Counted from the stretch's first letter, positions 12,605 through 23,566 are shown. The stretch: DNA of 64,000 bases from Chelydra serpentina (GCA_037349315.1 JBAIAC010000130.1:62001-126000), one strand, 5' to 3'. Notes: a model not told the origin generated them from the letters alone. Made by a program: numbers and translations.

Positions 12605-13590
12605 TTAGGGCATTGCCCCACCGTGTGGGTGTTTCATTCCCCTCCCCAGTTTCACACAGAGACAGAATATCCTTTGCACAGATCCATGAACAGCAAAACC
12701 TCCCTGTGTCTCTTGTCTGAGCCAGGGCATTCGATTCCATTGCAACCTCCTCTCCTGCAATGACATTGGTCAGAGAGAGGGGACGTGGCCACCTTCAGCC
12801 CGGACAGTGAGATATTCGCTCTCCTCTTTCTTCATGCTGCTGTTGTTATTCCTTGAAAGGTTAAGCATGGAATAAAAAGCTGAGTTCACTCCAGGGTGAG
12901 GAAAGAAAGGAGCCACCAACCCCCTGCCAAAGGTCAGTACCCCAGAGAAAACCTGCCCCTGCTATTGCAATCACTGATGTACTGGGGATATGACGGGAAA
13001 GGGACTGTCTGAATTATCAAGGCAGGAAATGGACAACAATCTACAGCAACCTCATTAACCACAAACACACTCTCATCATGCTCCAGCCAGAAGGGAAATG
13101 AGCAGAAATTCTTGCTGTTCAGTCACGGACACACTTACACAACTGCACAGCAGTGCGTCTGTTGTGGAAGCTGGTGTGAGCAAACAAGGGGAAATGATCA
13201 CTCAATGAGAACAGAAGTAGATGTGGCATGAGATACCTGTGTCAGTCAAGTAGTTGTGGCTGAGTGGTTAAGGTGAGGGACTTGAACTCCATTGGGATCT
13301 CCCTGTTTAGGTTCAAATCCTGTCAACTACGGAGGAACTTGTGGTTCTTTAGTTTCAGTACCTGAGCATCCTTGGTGTCAAGCGGAGCTAGGTCGTCTCA
13401 CTCTCAGGCTGTGTCCACACTGCTGAGTTATGCCACTTTAGTTAAAGTGTTATAATTAAACTGCTGTTGCATGTCCACACTATGCTGCTTGTGTCACCAG
13501 AACGCATCCACGCCAGCAGCCCTTGAAACGCCCCAAAGAGCAGTGCACTGTGGGTAGCTATCGCACTGTGCAACTGGCCGCAGGGGGCTG
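12605..13590 (+). repeat. Segmental duplication, inverted partner of 25270-26345
   Basis: Sequence here matches the reverse complement of 25270-26345, including a tRNA-Ser-like gene in each (13250-13331 and 25502-25583). At about 12770 this copy has the uninterrupted form (GAGGGGACGTGGCC) of the place where 26047-26167 carries a MITE. Confidence 0.75.
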
Positions 13591-14753
13591 TGGGAGGGGT
13601 TTGCAATGGCTCATGGGCCGGTGCAGCATCACATGATGCAGGTTTATCTGTCCCATTGTTCCATGGGCAGCCTACTAGATTGCCAGCTGCTTCTCCACTG
13701 AAGTGTGTGTGTGTGGAGAGCCCGTCTGTGCGTTGGGGAAGAGAGAGTGTGCTGGCACACTGTGTCTAAGCTGAGACAGCTGCTGGAACCAACCAGTCCT
13801 CAGGCAGGGGGAGGGGGACACCCCAGTCCCGAAGCAAGGGGAGGGGAACACCCCTGACATCAGCCCCCACTTCCCTCACTGGTTCAGCTCAGCACAGCAC
13901 AGCAGTGTCTCTCCCTCTCTCTCACACACACACACGCTGCTGCCTGCCTGGCTCTGTGTCAGGGGCCGGAACAGGGGGGTTACCAGCCGTAAGGACGAAC
14001 AGTGGAGGGGGGAACAGGACGGAGGCCTGACGAGAAGAGGCATTCTGTGTTTGTGGCCTCGGGGGAACAGGGTGGGATGGAGCATCAGGGAGACGGGGCG
14101 GTGTAGGGTTGGGGCCCCAGGGAGAAGGGGAGGTGTGAGTGCAGGTCCTTAGAGGAAAGGGGTGTCATGGGGTGAGTTTAGATGCCGGTGCCCCCCCCCC
14201 CACTGTAAGGAGCTTCCGCCCCCCATCTCCGTGGTCGCCGTGCGGGGGAGCAGCATCCCCCGGCAGTGATTTGCTCCTTGCTGCCGGAGCAGAGCAGCAG
14301 GCTCAGCCGTCAGAACTTCCCGGAGCGATGAGAGGGGAGGGGCCCAGCCTCTGGAGCAGGATCGCAGGGCAGGGAGTTCCCGGCGGGCATTGTGGGATAC
14401 TGGCGGAGGCCAGTTCTGGGGATATAATGACCAGCAGCGTCTACACTGACACTTGGTCACTCTCAGTTTGCTGGAAAAAGCTCCAGGCCTCTCGTCGAGG
14501 TGGGTTTATTTTGTCGCAAATAGAGGCAGTTTTGTCGCCAGGCTGGTGACCGAGGGAACGTCGTGTGTTTTTTACATGCCTGAGCAATATAATGATGCTG
14601 CAATAACTTTGTAGTGCAGACCTGGCCAAGGATTCACACACACACAGCTTGCCAGGAAAACTTCCCCTGCTCCTCTGCTTTGCAGACTCCAAACACAAGC
14701 AAAGGCCCAGGTGGGGTCTGGCAGAGAGTCAAGTGTGGGAAGACACCCAAACT
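13022..14753 (+). repeat. Segmental duplication block 4, copy 1 (partner 52052-53870)
   Basis: Direct match to 52052-53870. It contains the tRNA-Ser-like gene, a TG microsatellite near 13705 (expanded with extra units in copy 2), a CA run near 13925, and a region with C-runs near 14187. No protein-coding exon is recognised. Confidence 0.8.
13250..13331 (+). tRNA. tRNA-Ser(TGA)-like, probably degraded
   Basis: The acceptor arms GTAGTTG and CAACTAC pair fully. A box TGGCTGAGTGG and B box GGTTCAAATCC are good, and the long variable arm fits a class II serine tRNA of 82 nt. The anticodon loop CTTGAAC gives TGA, but the stem has a G:A mismatch and the variable arm pairs poorly. Paralogues are the inverted Ser(AGA) at 25502 and the Ser relic at 52279. 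It may be a weak gene or a recent pseudogene. Confidence 0.6.
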
Positions 14754-14766
14754 TTAGCAACAGGCA

Positions 14767-14840
14767 GGCACCATGGCTTAACTGGTTAATGCGCCTGTTT
14801 TGTAAACAGGAGATCCTGGGTTCAACTCCCAGTGGTGCCT
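14767..14840 (+). tRNA. tRNA-Thr(TGT)
   Basis: The acceptor arms GGCACCA and TGGTGCC pair perfectly, followed by discriminator T. The anticodon stem CCTGT/ACAGG encloses the loop TTTGTAA with anticodon TGT. The T arm CTGGG/CCCAG has loop TTCAACT. A TTTT run about ten bases downstream could end Pol III transcription. The D arm is slightly weak. Copy 2 keeps only the first 22 nt (53893-53914), so this is the surviving ancestral gene. Confidence 0.85.
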
Positions 14841-14945
14841 TGTTGAGTGGCTTTTGGTGCACCTGGCATTGGCTACTGTCAGAAGAGAAGATACAGAGCT
14901 AGATGGGCCTTTGGTCTAGCCCAGTGTGGCTGTTTTTATGGTTTA
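14841..14945 (+). mobile_element. CR1 LINE 3' fragment next to tRNA-Thr
   Basis: The sequence CTAGATGGGCCTTTGGTCTA followed by GCCCAGTGTGGCTGTTTTTA is a common CR1 3' end in sauropsid genomes. Only about 100 bp remain, starting immediately after the tRNA discriminator. Copy 2 lacks it because of the deletion that also removed most of the tRNA. Confidence 0.65.
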
Positions 14946-14964
14946 AATTACACTCCCAGGCACT

Positions 14965-15255
14965 GATAACAGAGTTACTGAAAGTTTGGGAGTTAAGAGC
15001 CAAAAGGTCCGTGTTCCAGGCCCCTCCCAGACGACCCCTCCCTCTGGGACAAGGGCAGGTCTGACTCTCACACCAAATGCCTCGTTGTCGCTGCCAGAAT
15101 CTGTGGGCAGCTCATTTGAGTTACGTCCAGGGTGAAGTCCTGCTTTGTGCACCGTGTCTGAGACTGAAAATCCTAAACCACCCTTTGAAATAACGAATGC
15201 AGCAGGATGTGTTATGGTCCCTGCCCCAAAGCAGACAGACCAATGGGGAACTGCC
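14965..15255 (+). repeat. Segmental duplication block 5, copy 1 (also 53908-54195 and inverted 57487-57700)
   Basis: This stretch with GGTCTGACTCTCACACCAAA and CTGAGACTGAAAATCCTAAA occurs three times in the window: here, directly at 53908-54195, and inverted at 57487-57700. No coding or RNA gene is seen in any of the three. Confidence 0.75.
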
Positions 15256-15357
15256 AGTGAGCCCAGGGTAATACTCCACGGCCGATTTCCCTTTGTCGCT
15301 TGCTAAACTCCCTCCCAACCTCATGGGGTCCCAGAGCCCGGTACTGAGCCTGAGCCG

Positions 15358-15740
15358 AGATGTCTACACTGCAAATTTACCACCCCACAGCCCAGCCCTG
15401 GGAGCCTGAGCTGGCACGGGGCAGCCCTGGGTGTTCATTGCAGTGTGGACATAGCCTAGCGTTACGTCTACACTGCCATTAACACACCCAAGTCACTGTT
15501 CTCAAACCCTGGCTCAGCTGATCCAGGCTTGTGGGGCTTGTGCTGCAGGGCTATAAAATTACAGTGTAGACGCTTGGGCTTGAGCCCAGCCTCTGAGATC
15601 CCATGAGGGGTGAGGGTCTCCGAGGCCGGGCTCCAGTCTCAGCCCAATGTCCACACTGCAGCTTTTAGCCCCACAACCAGAGACCGAGACGTCCAAGTCA
15701 GATGATCCAGGCCAGCCGGGCCGTTATCACAGTATAGATG
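15358..15740. mobile_element. Two adjacent MITE-like elements with TCTACACTGC ends
   Basis: A 100-bp element runs from ATGTCTACACTGCAA to TTGCAGTGTGGACAT (15358-15456). A second, about 275 bp, starts ACGTCTACACTGCC at 15465 and ends CAGTATAGATG near 15740, with the internal sequence CCAATGTCCACACTGCAG. Matching inverted ends and non-coding interiors suggest non-autonomous DNA transposons. Similar ends occur near 13406, 25410 and 19900. The superfamily is not resolved. Confidence 0.5.
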
Positions 15741-15888
15741 CACCGAGGGACGTGTTTGCTAGGTTTTTATGGATTTGCACCGGAAAAGGTTGAGTGTTTC
15801 CATCCACTTCAGGCATCCCCATTCAGGGGAATCCTGAACAGAATGGAAATGGATATGCACATTTTTTTGTTAAAGGATCAGATATTTA

Positions 15889-15960
15889 AGGGGACACTTG
15901 GATTTGAGCCAAGAACCACCTGACCTGTAGTCAAACACTCTACCACTGAGCTATACCCCC
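15889..15960 (-). tRNA. tRNA-Cys-like with anticodon ACA
   Basis: On the minus strand the start GGGGGTATAGCTCAGTGG and the paired end TGTCCCC follow tRNA-Cys closely, with pairs completed by two G-U. The expected anticodon GCA has become ACA (loop CTACAGG). The T arm is altered (TTGG...CCAA) but paired. It is either a Cys isodecoder with an inosine-able first base or, more likely, a pseudogene. No TTTT follows closely. Confidence 0.55.
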
Positions 15961-17023
15961 AGGTGGTGGGCAGTTGATTAAACATTATATAGACGTGTAA
16001 ACAGAACAGCTTCCACACCCACCGACATCGCTTCTCCCACTGACATAGCTCCCGCCTCTCGGGGAGGTGGATTCACTACACGGACAGGACAGCTCTCTCC
16101 CATCCGCTTAGAGCAGCTTCAGTGATTATAAATAAGTAGGAAATAACCTGCTGAATGGACAGTAACCAATGCATCGAATATGGCTGTGTCTGCATTCAAT
16201 AGGGGTAACTGGCCAGTGAACAGACTGTTTTGAATAACATGTACCTCAGTTCGGATGCAGAGTCACTGACCCCGGATTGGGACTGGTCCTAACAGGGAAT
16301 TTGTTTTCACAATTGGACACATTGCCACTTCGCTATTGTTATATTATACTCTGAGGGAAATGCCCATTAGATTCTTATTACTAATAAGTTTAGGCAACGT
16401 TCTCTCTCTTTGTTTTTGAATGTTCTCTCGTGAATTGTTATGGCAGTTTCTATGTAACTCTGCTAAGCAAGACAAATAAGTTCTTGACAAAATTGTTTTT
16501 TCCTTGTCTTCATATCGTCTCCTGAAATTAGTTGATTCATTTTTACTTGTGGTTGGTTGAAAGGTTTAGCCGCGCCTGCACATTGTCACTGCTGTGCTGT
16601 TCCTTCAGTAGCCAGGCCCTTAATACCAGGACTTAGAGTTTCAGAGACAGTTTCTGCTGCCCAGGGGTCAAAATAGTTAATTCCCCTCCCCCCAAGCGGG
16701 TGTGCAGAGACGTCCCAGCAGCGCTAAGGTGGCTCCCTGCCCACTCTGCCTCCCTCCCTCCATGCCGCGCCGCTCCCAGAAGTGGCCGGCATGTCCCTGC
16801 GTCCCCTGGGGGTGAGTCTCCACGCGCTGCTCCCATCCCTAACGCCAACTCTGCAGCTCCCATTGGCTGGGAACTGCAGCCAATGGGAGCTGTGTGGGCA
16901 GAGCCTGCAGGCAGTGGAGGATGGAGACTCCCTGCCCCCCGTGACCTAGGAATCGCTGCCGCAGGGGTTTGTGTACCGGTCGCTTTGGGAGCCGCGCAAC
17001 TCAAGATAAGTGCCACCTCCCAA
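15961..17023. other. No gene recognised
   Basis: Mostly AT-rich sequence to 16600, then a GC-rich 400-bp lead-in to the C-rich array. The open frames starting at 16700 and 16969 owe their length to the array. I see no exon, tRNA or transposon end. Confidence 0.45.
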
Positions 17024-19620
17024 CCCCTTCCTGCACCCCAACCCCCTGCCCCAGCCCACAGCCCCCATACCACACTCAAACTCCTGCCCAGAGCCCTCAC
17101 CCCTCAGCCCCCCACCCCAACCCCCTGCCCCAGCCCACAGCCCCATACCACACCCAAACTCCTTCCCAGAGCCCTCACCCCTCAGCCCCCCACCCCAACC
17201 CCCTGCCCCAGCCCACAGCCCCCATACCACACCCAAACTCCTGCCCAGAGCCCTCACCCCTCAGCCCCCCACCTGAACCCCCTGCCCCAGCCCACAGCCC
17301 CATACCACACCCAAACTCCTTCCCAGAGCCCTCACCCCTCAGCCCCCCACCCCAACCCCCTGCCCCAGCCCACAGCCCCATACCACACCCAAACTCCTGC
17401 CCAGAGCCCCCCTCAGCCCCCCACCCCAACCCCCTGCCCCAGCCCACAGCCCCATACCACACCCAAACTCCTGCCCAGAGCCCCCCTCAGCCCCCCACCC
17501 CAACCCCCTGCCCCAGCCCACAGCCCCATACCACACCCAAACTCCTTCCAAGAGCCCTCACCCCTCAGCCCCCCACCCCAACCCCCTGCCCCAGCCCACA
17601 GCCCCCATACCACACCCAAACTCCTTCCAAGAGCCCTCACCCCTCAGCCCCCCACCCCAACCCCCTGCCCCAGCCCACAGCCCCATACCACACCCAAACT
17701 CCTGCCCAGAGCCCCCTCAGCCCCCCACCCCAACCCCCTGCCCCAGCCCACGGCCCCATACCACATCCAAACTCCTGCCCAGAGCCCCCCTCAGCCCCCC
17801 ACCCCAACCCCCTGCCCCAGCCCACAGCCCCATACCACATCCAAACTCCTGCCCAGAGCCCCCTCAGCCCCCCACCCCAACCCCCTGCCCCAGCCCACAG
17901 CCCCATACCACATCCAAACTCCTGCCCAGAGCCCCCCTCAGCCCCCCACCCCAACCCCTTGCCCCAGCCCACAGCCCCATACCACATCCAAACTCCTGCC
18001 CAGAGCCCCCTCAGCCCCCCACCCCAACCCCCTGCCCCAGCCCACAGCCCCATACCACATCCAAACTCCTGCCCAGAGCCCCCCTCAGCCCCCCACCCCA
18101 ACCCCCTGCCCCAGCCCACAGCCCCATACCACATCCAAACTCCTTCCAAGAGCCCTCACCCCTCAGCCCCCCACCCCAACCCCCTGCCCCAGCCCACAGC
18201 CCCATACCACACCCAAACTCCTGCCCAGAGCCCCCCTCAGCCCCCCACCCCAACCCCCTGCCCCAGCCCACAGCCCCATACCACACCCAAACTCCTGCCC
18301 AGAGCCCCCTCAGCCCCCCACCCCAACCCCCTGCCCCAGCCCACAGCCCCATACCACACCCAAACTCCTGCCCAGAGCCCCCTCAGCCCCCCACCCCAAC
18401 CCCCTGCCCCAGCCCACAGCCCCATACCACACCCAAACTCCTTCCAAGAGCCCTCACCCCTCAGCCCCCCACCCCAACCCCCTGCCCCAGCCCACAGCCC
18501 CATATCACATCCAAACTCCTTCCAAGAGCCCTCACCCCTCAGCCCCCCACCCCAACCCCCTGCCCCAGCCCACAGCCCCCATACCACACCCAAACTCCTT
18601 CCAAGAGCCCCCCTCAGACCCCCACCCCAACCCCCTGCCCCAGCCCACAGCCCCATACCACACCCAAACTCCTGCCCAGAGCCCTCACCCCTCAGCCCCC
18701 CACCCCAACCCCCTGCCCCAGCCCACAGCCCCATACCACATCCAAACTCCTGCCCAGAGCCCTCACCCCTCAGCCCCCCACCCCAACCCCCTGCCCCAGC
18801 CCACAGCCCCCATACCACACCCAAACTCCTGCCCAGAGCCCCCCTCAGCCCCCCACCCCAACCTCCTGCCCCAGCCCACAGCCCCCATACCACACCCAAA
18901 CTCCTTCCAAGAGCCCTCACCCCTCAGCCCCCCACCCCAACCCCCTGCCCCAGCCCACAGCCCCATACCACATCCAAACTCCTGCCCAGAGCCCCCCTCA
19001 GCCCCCCACCCCAACCCCCTGCCCCAGCCCACAGCCCCATACCACACCCAAACTCCTTCCCAGAGCCCTCACCCCTCAGCCCCCCACCCCAACCCCCTGC
19101 CCCAGCCCACAGCCCCATACCACATCCAAACTCCTGCCCAGAGCCCCCCTCAGCCCCCCACCCCAACCCCCTGCCCCAGCCCACAGCCCCCATACCACAC
19201 CCAAACTCCTGCCCAGAGCCCCCCTCAGCCCCCCACCCCAACCCCCTGCCCCAGCCCACAGCCCCCATACCACACCCAAACTCCTGCCCAGAGCCCTCAC
19301 CCCTCAGCCCCCCACCCCAACCCCCTGCCCCAGCCCACAGCCCCCATACCACACCCAAACTCCTTCCCAGAGCCCTCACCCCTCAGCCCCCCACCCCAAC
19401 CCCCTGCCCCAGCCCACAGCCCCCATACCACACCCAAACTCCTTCCCTGAGGCCCCCTCAGCCCCCCACCCCAACCCCCTGCCCTACCCCAGAGCCCCAT
19501 ACCACACCCAAACTTCCTCCCAGAGCCCTCACTCCCCTGCCCCTGCCCCAGCCCAGAGCCCTCATCCAACCACCCAAACTCCTTCCCAAAACCTGACCCC
19601 CACCACCCCTCCTACACCCC
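17024..19620. repeat. C-rich minisatellite, about 33 units of roughly 75-80 bp
   Basis: Tandem units read approximately CCCCTGCCCCAGCCCACAG, CCCCATACCACACCCAAACT, CCTGCCCAGAGCCC and CTCAGCCCCCCACCCCAA. Long units (about 79-80 bp) contain GAGCCCTCACCCCTCAG and short ones (about 74-76 bp) contain GAGCCCCCTCAG. Other variants are TTCCCAGAG, TTCCAAGAG and TGCCCAGAG, and CACACCC or CACATCC. Units at the right edge decay (19480-19620). The unit lacks stop codons in several frames, so frames of more than 800 codons run through it on the plus strand. They are Pro-rich artefacts of the repeat with no start context or domain. The strand is strongly C-rich, with potential for i-motif and, on the other strand, G-quadruplex structure. 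Confidence 0.9.
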
Positions 19621-20224
19621 AACCCCCTGCCCCAATCAAGGTAACTCACTTGATGTTCCTTCACTTCCCATTACTGATAGTATAGGAGGAGGGTAAAGAA
19701 GAAAAAAGAACAATGGGGGGAGATGGGAGAGAATGTTCTTTTTCTCGGATGTGTCCCAAGGGGGGGCCCTGAAAATTAAGCCACGCACAGGGCCCCACTA
19801 ACTCGAAATCCTCCTGCTTAGTGGGGACACACACAATCGACAGTATAAAATCTGTTTCTATAGAAGCTCGACTTCTATAAATTCGACATAATTTCATAAC
19901 ATAGACATACCCTGAGTGTAGAAGGATCCCTGAGGGTGTTTATTTGCGAGCTGAGGTTCCATTTCTGACATTTACCTTCTTTCCTGGTTTATTATATCTC
20001 CAGCGAGCAAACCGGAGCTGTTCCAAGGCTGGTTAGATGCTGCTTTCTAGACCAGAGAGCTGGGGTTGGCTGAGAACGCTGTCGCCATCAGTTGGTCAGA
20101 GAAACCAGGGAGGGAGGGTGGAATTTAGGATTTTCCTACCAGGGTGAGGTGCTGCTGGACTCATCTAGTGCGGGAGAGTCTGAACAAGCTTCTCAGCTCC
20201 CAGAGGGGGGCAGACAAGCCGGTG
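19621..20224. other. No gene recognised; transposon-end remnant near 19850-19915
   Basis: The sequence CATAGACATACCCTGAG near 19900 resembles the end of a dispersed DNA element that shares TAGACATACCC ends. Otherwise there is nothing identifiable. Confidence 0.4.
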
Positions 20225-20565
20225 CCTTAATGGAGAGAAAATATTGGGTATTAAAGGGCTCTTTAATCTAGCAGAGAAAGGCATAACGAGATCCAATGGC
20301 TGGAAGGTAAAAAGAGACAAATTACAAATAAGGGAGGATTATTCAACAGCGAGGATGATTCACCACAGGAACAAGGTACCAAGGGAAGTGGTGGATTCTC
20401 CATCTCTTGATGTCATTTAATGAAGCTTCATTAGATGCCTTTCTGGAATGTGTTTGCCCCAAAAGTAGCTCTTGTGGTACACAGGAGGCCTGTGAGATGC
20501 AGGGGGTCAGATTAGATGCTCTAATGGTCTCTTCTGACCATAAAGTCTACTAATTTCTGAAAAAG
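20225..20565 (+). mobile_element. CR1 LINE 3' end fragment
   Basis: The tail GATGCTCTAATGGTCTCTTC followed by TGACCATAAAGTCTAC is a CR1 3' terminus. The preceding 300 bp (GATTCACCACAGGAACAAGG, GGAATGTGTTTGCCC, GGTACACAGGAGGCCTGTGA) match the same CR1 type found again at 62365-62692. It is 5' truncated, as is usual for CR1. Confidence 0.7.
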
Positions 20566-20689
20566 TGAGTGCAGCATTGGGAGCAGCCTCTGATGTTTTC
20601 CTGTCTAGCCGGCTTGCTTCCTAGAATGGACACTCATTGAGTGGGGTGATCCCCAGGGAGTCGCTCAAACCTCCCAAGTGTCTGGCCAG

Positions 20690-21020
20690 CGGCAGGACAT
20701 TAGCATTGCAGGGGAGGGGTGTGGCAGTGACATCACAAAGGCCTTTTGCAGGACCTCGGCCTATTGGTCAAAGGTGGTGGGGAGGCGGTGACCTCACAGA
20801 GAGATGCTGACATCAGCCAGGCCAGGCCAGGGGCGCAGGGCCAGGGAAACCTCGGAGACCCCCGTGGCTTTGCTTCAGCAAGTCTCCTTGTCGAGGTCTC
20901 TCTCGGAGGACTGAGAGAGTATTAGGGTTCACGGACGTGAGCGCCAGGAGGAACCTCTTTGGAGTTTTCTCCTTTGCTTTTACGGACTCACCTAGAAAAC
21001 AGACGTCCCTGGTTAGACGG
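20690..21020 (+). promoter_or_regulatory. Possible 5' end of an unrecognised transcript
   Basis: An inverted CCAAT box (CCTATTGGTCA at 20759-20769) lies in GC-rich DNA with repeated GACATCA/GACCTCA. About 250 bp later there is a plausible splice donor, AGACGGTAAGAG near 21015-21026. No coding start or downstream exon is recognised, and the following sequence to 21370 is pyrimidine-rich with a TG/G run at 21275-21301. The call is speculative. Confidence 0.2.
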
Positions 21021-21516
21021 TAAGAGCCTCCGAGAGGTTTGGGACCTGTTCAGTCTGATCCATCTGGTGCCAGCTGAATTCCAGGCATGGAAAACAGTCA
21101 CTTCAGATGGCAGAATTTTATTTCCCACTTGGGATTTTGTCCCTCAGAATCACTGGGGACATTAGGGTTTGTCCTTTTTGTTTGACCTTTTCCTCCATCC
21201 CTCCCTCCTTTCTCTTCATCTCTTACTTCTTTTGTCATTTCCCCTGTTCCCCTCCCACCACCAGGTGGGAGGTGTAGGTGTGTGTGTGTGTGGGGGGGGG
21301 TGAGAGTGGCCCTGTGGGTGTGAGCTCTGGGAACGGGGCCTCTAGGAATCCCTATTTCCAGTTGCATTAACCAGTCATAAAGGAGAAGGAAAAGTTAATG
21401 CCTTCGAAAAGTCTGTGTGTGTGTGAGCTGGATGGGAGGGTGTCTCAAAACCACACTGCTCCAGTCTCTTTTCTCTGATTTCCTCTAGAAAATCTGAAGC
21501 CAGGAGCAAAATCAGC

Positions 21517-21589
21517 TGCCCTCTCTGAGGCTTGAACTCAGGACCTTCACATTATGAGACTGACACTCTGCCAACTGCACTAAGAAGAC
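21517..21589 (-). tRNA. tRNA-Met(CAT), elongator type
   Basis: Minus-strand sequence GTCTTCTTAGTGCAG, anticodon region CAGTCTCATAATGTG with CAT, and T arm CTGAG/CTCAG are close to elongator tRNA-Met. The acceptor GTCTTCT pairs with AGAGGGC using wobble pairs, so it is diverged from the usual GC-rich acceptor. Length is 73 nt and a TTTT lies about six bases downstream. It could be a functional isodecoder or an ageing copy. Confidence 0.7.
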
Positions 21590-21599
21590 TTGTAAAGGC

Positions 21600-22254
21600 C
21601 TCACGCTCAGTGCGTCTAGGACCCTCCTCCAGCAGTGACTGGGGCAGGGATGGAGCCTGGGCTGTGCTGGGAGGAGCCGGGAGATCTGGTGCCCACAGAC
21701 CTGTCCTGGCAGCTTTCTCAGCAGCAAATAAATCGATTCTCCCTGCCCGGGAACAACCCACCCAGAACTAACGGCAGCACAGGGGGGCGGGGGGAGGGGA
21801 GTTCCCAAGCTTTGCACCAACCTCCCCAGTTTAGAACTTACTCACATTACCCTGGTATGGCACTTTCTACGGGAATGAGGCAAAGCAAGTGGGGAAGCTA
21901 CATGGGGAATAGACACCAGGGCTCCGGGTAAGGGCTGAACTCAGCACCCCAGCCAGAGTCTCCTTTGCACCAACCAGGGGCACCACGGCAGGTGCGTCTT
22001 AGCCCCAGCGGGGCAGTCGGCAGCTCTCAGTCTCTGGGGGTCACCCCTTTGCCTGGGCATTGACAGGCTGCTGGTTCAACCCTCGCTCCAGATGGGGCTT
22101 TTCAGCGACGAGACTTCAGGACATTTTAACCGGAAGAAAATCTCTATTCTGGTTTAGCCCCATTTGACTCCTTCTGCCCGTCTACTCCCTCCCCCCACCG
22201 GTCTCTTTCCTTCCCCATTGGGGCCGTGCCGAGAGGAGCCCCAGTCAGTCTCTG
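21600..22254. other. No gene recognised
   Basis: Mixed single-copy-like DNA with no exon, RNA gene or repeat that I can name. Confidence 0.4.
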
Positions 22255-22447
22255 TCACAGAGTCTGTATCACTGACCTCTCTCCTCTCTGAACACTGACT
22301 GCCCATCCTTTTCCTGGCCTCTCAGTCTATGCAGATGGGACCTTTCCCTCCCGTACCTTCTCCTTCCTCGTCCACCATCATCCCAAGCAGCACAGCGGGT
22401 GGGAATCTCAAAAGTATCCAGGTGACTTTAGGAGCAGAAACCCCCAC
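22255..22447. repeat. Left arm of inverted repeat (right arm 23008-23185)
   Basis: About 190 bp here reappear as the reverse complement at 23008-23185. Shared stretches include CACTGACCTCTCTCCTCT, CTCCCGTACCTTCTCCTTCC and CAGCACAGCGGGTGGGAATC. The left arm has a roughly 10-bp insertion (GTCCACCATC). The spacer of about 560 bp holds tRNA-Ala and a SINE head, so single strands could form a large stem-loop. Confidence 0.75.
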
Positions 22448-22565
22448 AGACCTTCCCTGCAATCGGCACTTGCCCCTCACTGAGCAGGACTGAAACTCCT
22501 GCAGGGAGACTGCTGGGGAGCCTCCCCTCTGGGCGTGAGCAAAGCAGCCCGGTGAAAAGAGAATT

Positions 22566-22637
22566 TGGAGATGGTGGGGATTGAACCCAGGGCCTCATAC
22601 ATGCAAAGCATGCGCTCTACCACTGAGCTACATCCCC
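22566..22637 (-). tRNA. tRNA-Ala(TGC)
   Basis: GGGGATGTAGCTCAGTGG, the anticodon stem and loop with TTTGCAT (TGC), and the T arm with GGGTTCAATCC give a standard 72-nt tRNA-Ala. Acceptor ends are GGGGATG and CATCTCC, with A as discriminator. One T-stem position is mismatched. A TTTT run follows about eight bases downstream. It lies in the spacer of an inverted repeat. Confidence 0.85.
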
Positions 22638-22922
22638 AGAGGGGCTGTGTTTGCTCTGGGTTACACTCAGAGCCCTCCTGTCTCCAGAGCATCCAGTGGC
22701 CTCACAGCAGCATGGGGGACACAGTCCCTGCTCTGAGGCCAATCCTGCTGTCCTGGAGGCTGCTGGTTCTTTGGGGTCACTTTGCAGCAGGGCCAGATTC
22801 TATGTGTGGGGAGAGAGAGTCGTGCCCTGGACTCAGGGTGCAGAGATACACTCAGCCTCTCACCTACATTGGGCGGGGGCTGCCACCCCCTGCTGGAAGG
22901 TGGTGGTGGTGGGGCTCGGGCA

Positions 22923-23007
22923 GGGGGGATAGCTCAGTGGTTTGAGCATAGATCTGCTAAACCCAGGGTTGTGAGTTCAATCCTTGAGGACCCCAAAGAG
23001 GATCTGG
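22923..23007 (+). mobile_element. SINE head fragment (Cry I type)
   Basis: Only the tRNA-like head remains (GGGGGATAGCTCAGTGG, CTGCTAAACCCAGGG, GTGAGTTCAATCCTTGAGG) plus a short GATCTGGG. The CR1-like tail is absent. Its right edge abuts the right arm of the inverted repeat. Confidence 0.7.
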
Positions 23008-23185
23008 GAGGTTTCTGCTCCTAAGTCATGTGGGTACTTTTAAGATTCCCACCCGCTGTGCTGCTTGGGATGAGGAAGGAGAAGGTACGGGAGGGGAAGG
23101 TCCCATCTGCACAGACTGAGAGGCCAGGAAATGGAGGGGCAGTCAGTGCTCAAAGAGGAGAGAGGTCAGTGATTTACACCCCCCA
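23008..23185. repeat. Right arm of inverted repeat (left arm 22255-22447)
   Basis: Reverse complement of 22255-22447 with scattered differences. It follows a truncated SINE, which suggests the arm or its breakpoint is younger than the SINE. Confidence 0.75.
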
Positions 23186-23566
23186 GGGGACACTGTCTTT
23201 TCGAGGTGAGGGCAGCTGGCTTGGGATGAGCTGAGGATGGATAGAAAAAGGCTGGAGTCAATGACAGATGAGACCGTACAGGGGAAGGGAAATGGCAGCT
23301 CCACAGAAGGTCCTGGCTGCTCAGATGCCCCAGTTATAGTCCCCTGGCCTGTCCTAGAGAGAGAAAAGACAAAGAGGCACCCAGCCCCCCTACAGTGATC
23401 CCATGGACAAGAATCTGGCTGGGAGTGGGGTGAAGGTTCCCTCTGGACAAAGGGAGCTGAAATCCCTCAGCGTCCTGGCATTTAAGTGATGCATCAAACC
23501 CTGCCCGGGTGGGGGCTGAGGTTCATCAGCAGAAGGTTGGGCAGTAGGTCAACCCATCGGGCTGCC
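23186..23566. other. No gene recognised
   Basis: About 380 bp between the inverted repeat and the next duplication. Nothing identifiable. Confidence 0.4.

Noticed and set aside
14139..14549. Open frame of 136 codons in a duplicated block
   Set aside because: The counterpart at 53.2-53.6 kb differs by indels and the peptide has no recognisable domain.
16700..19596. Open frames of about 875-916 codons rich in Pro/Thr/Ser
   Set aside because: They lie inside the C-rich minisatellite, occur in more than one frame and on both strands, and have no domain or splice context.
22020..22095. Possible tRNA-like sequence with GGTTCAACCCTCG
   Set aside because: A B-box-like motif is present but no paired acceptor or anticodon arm could be found.
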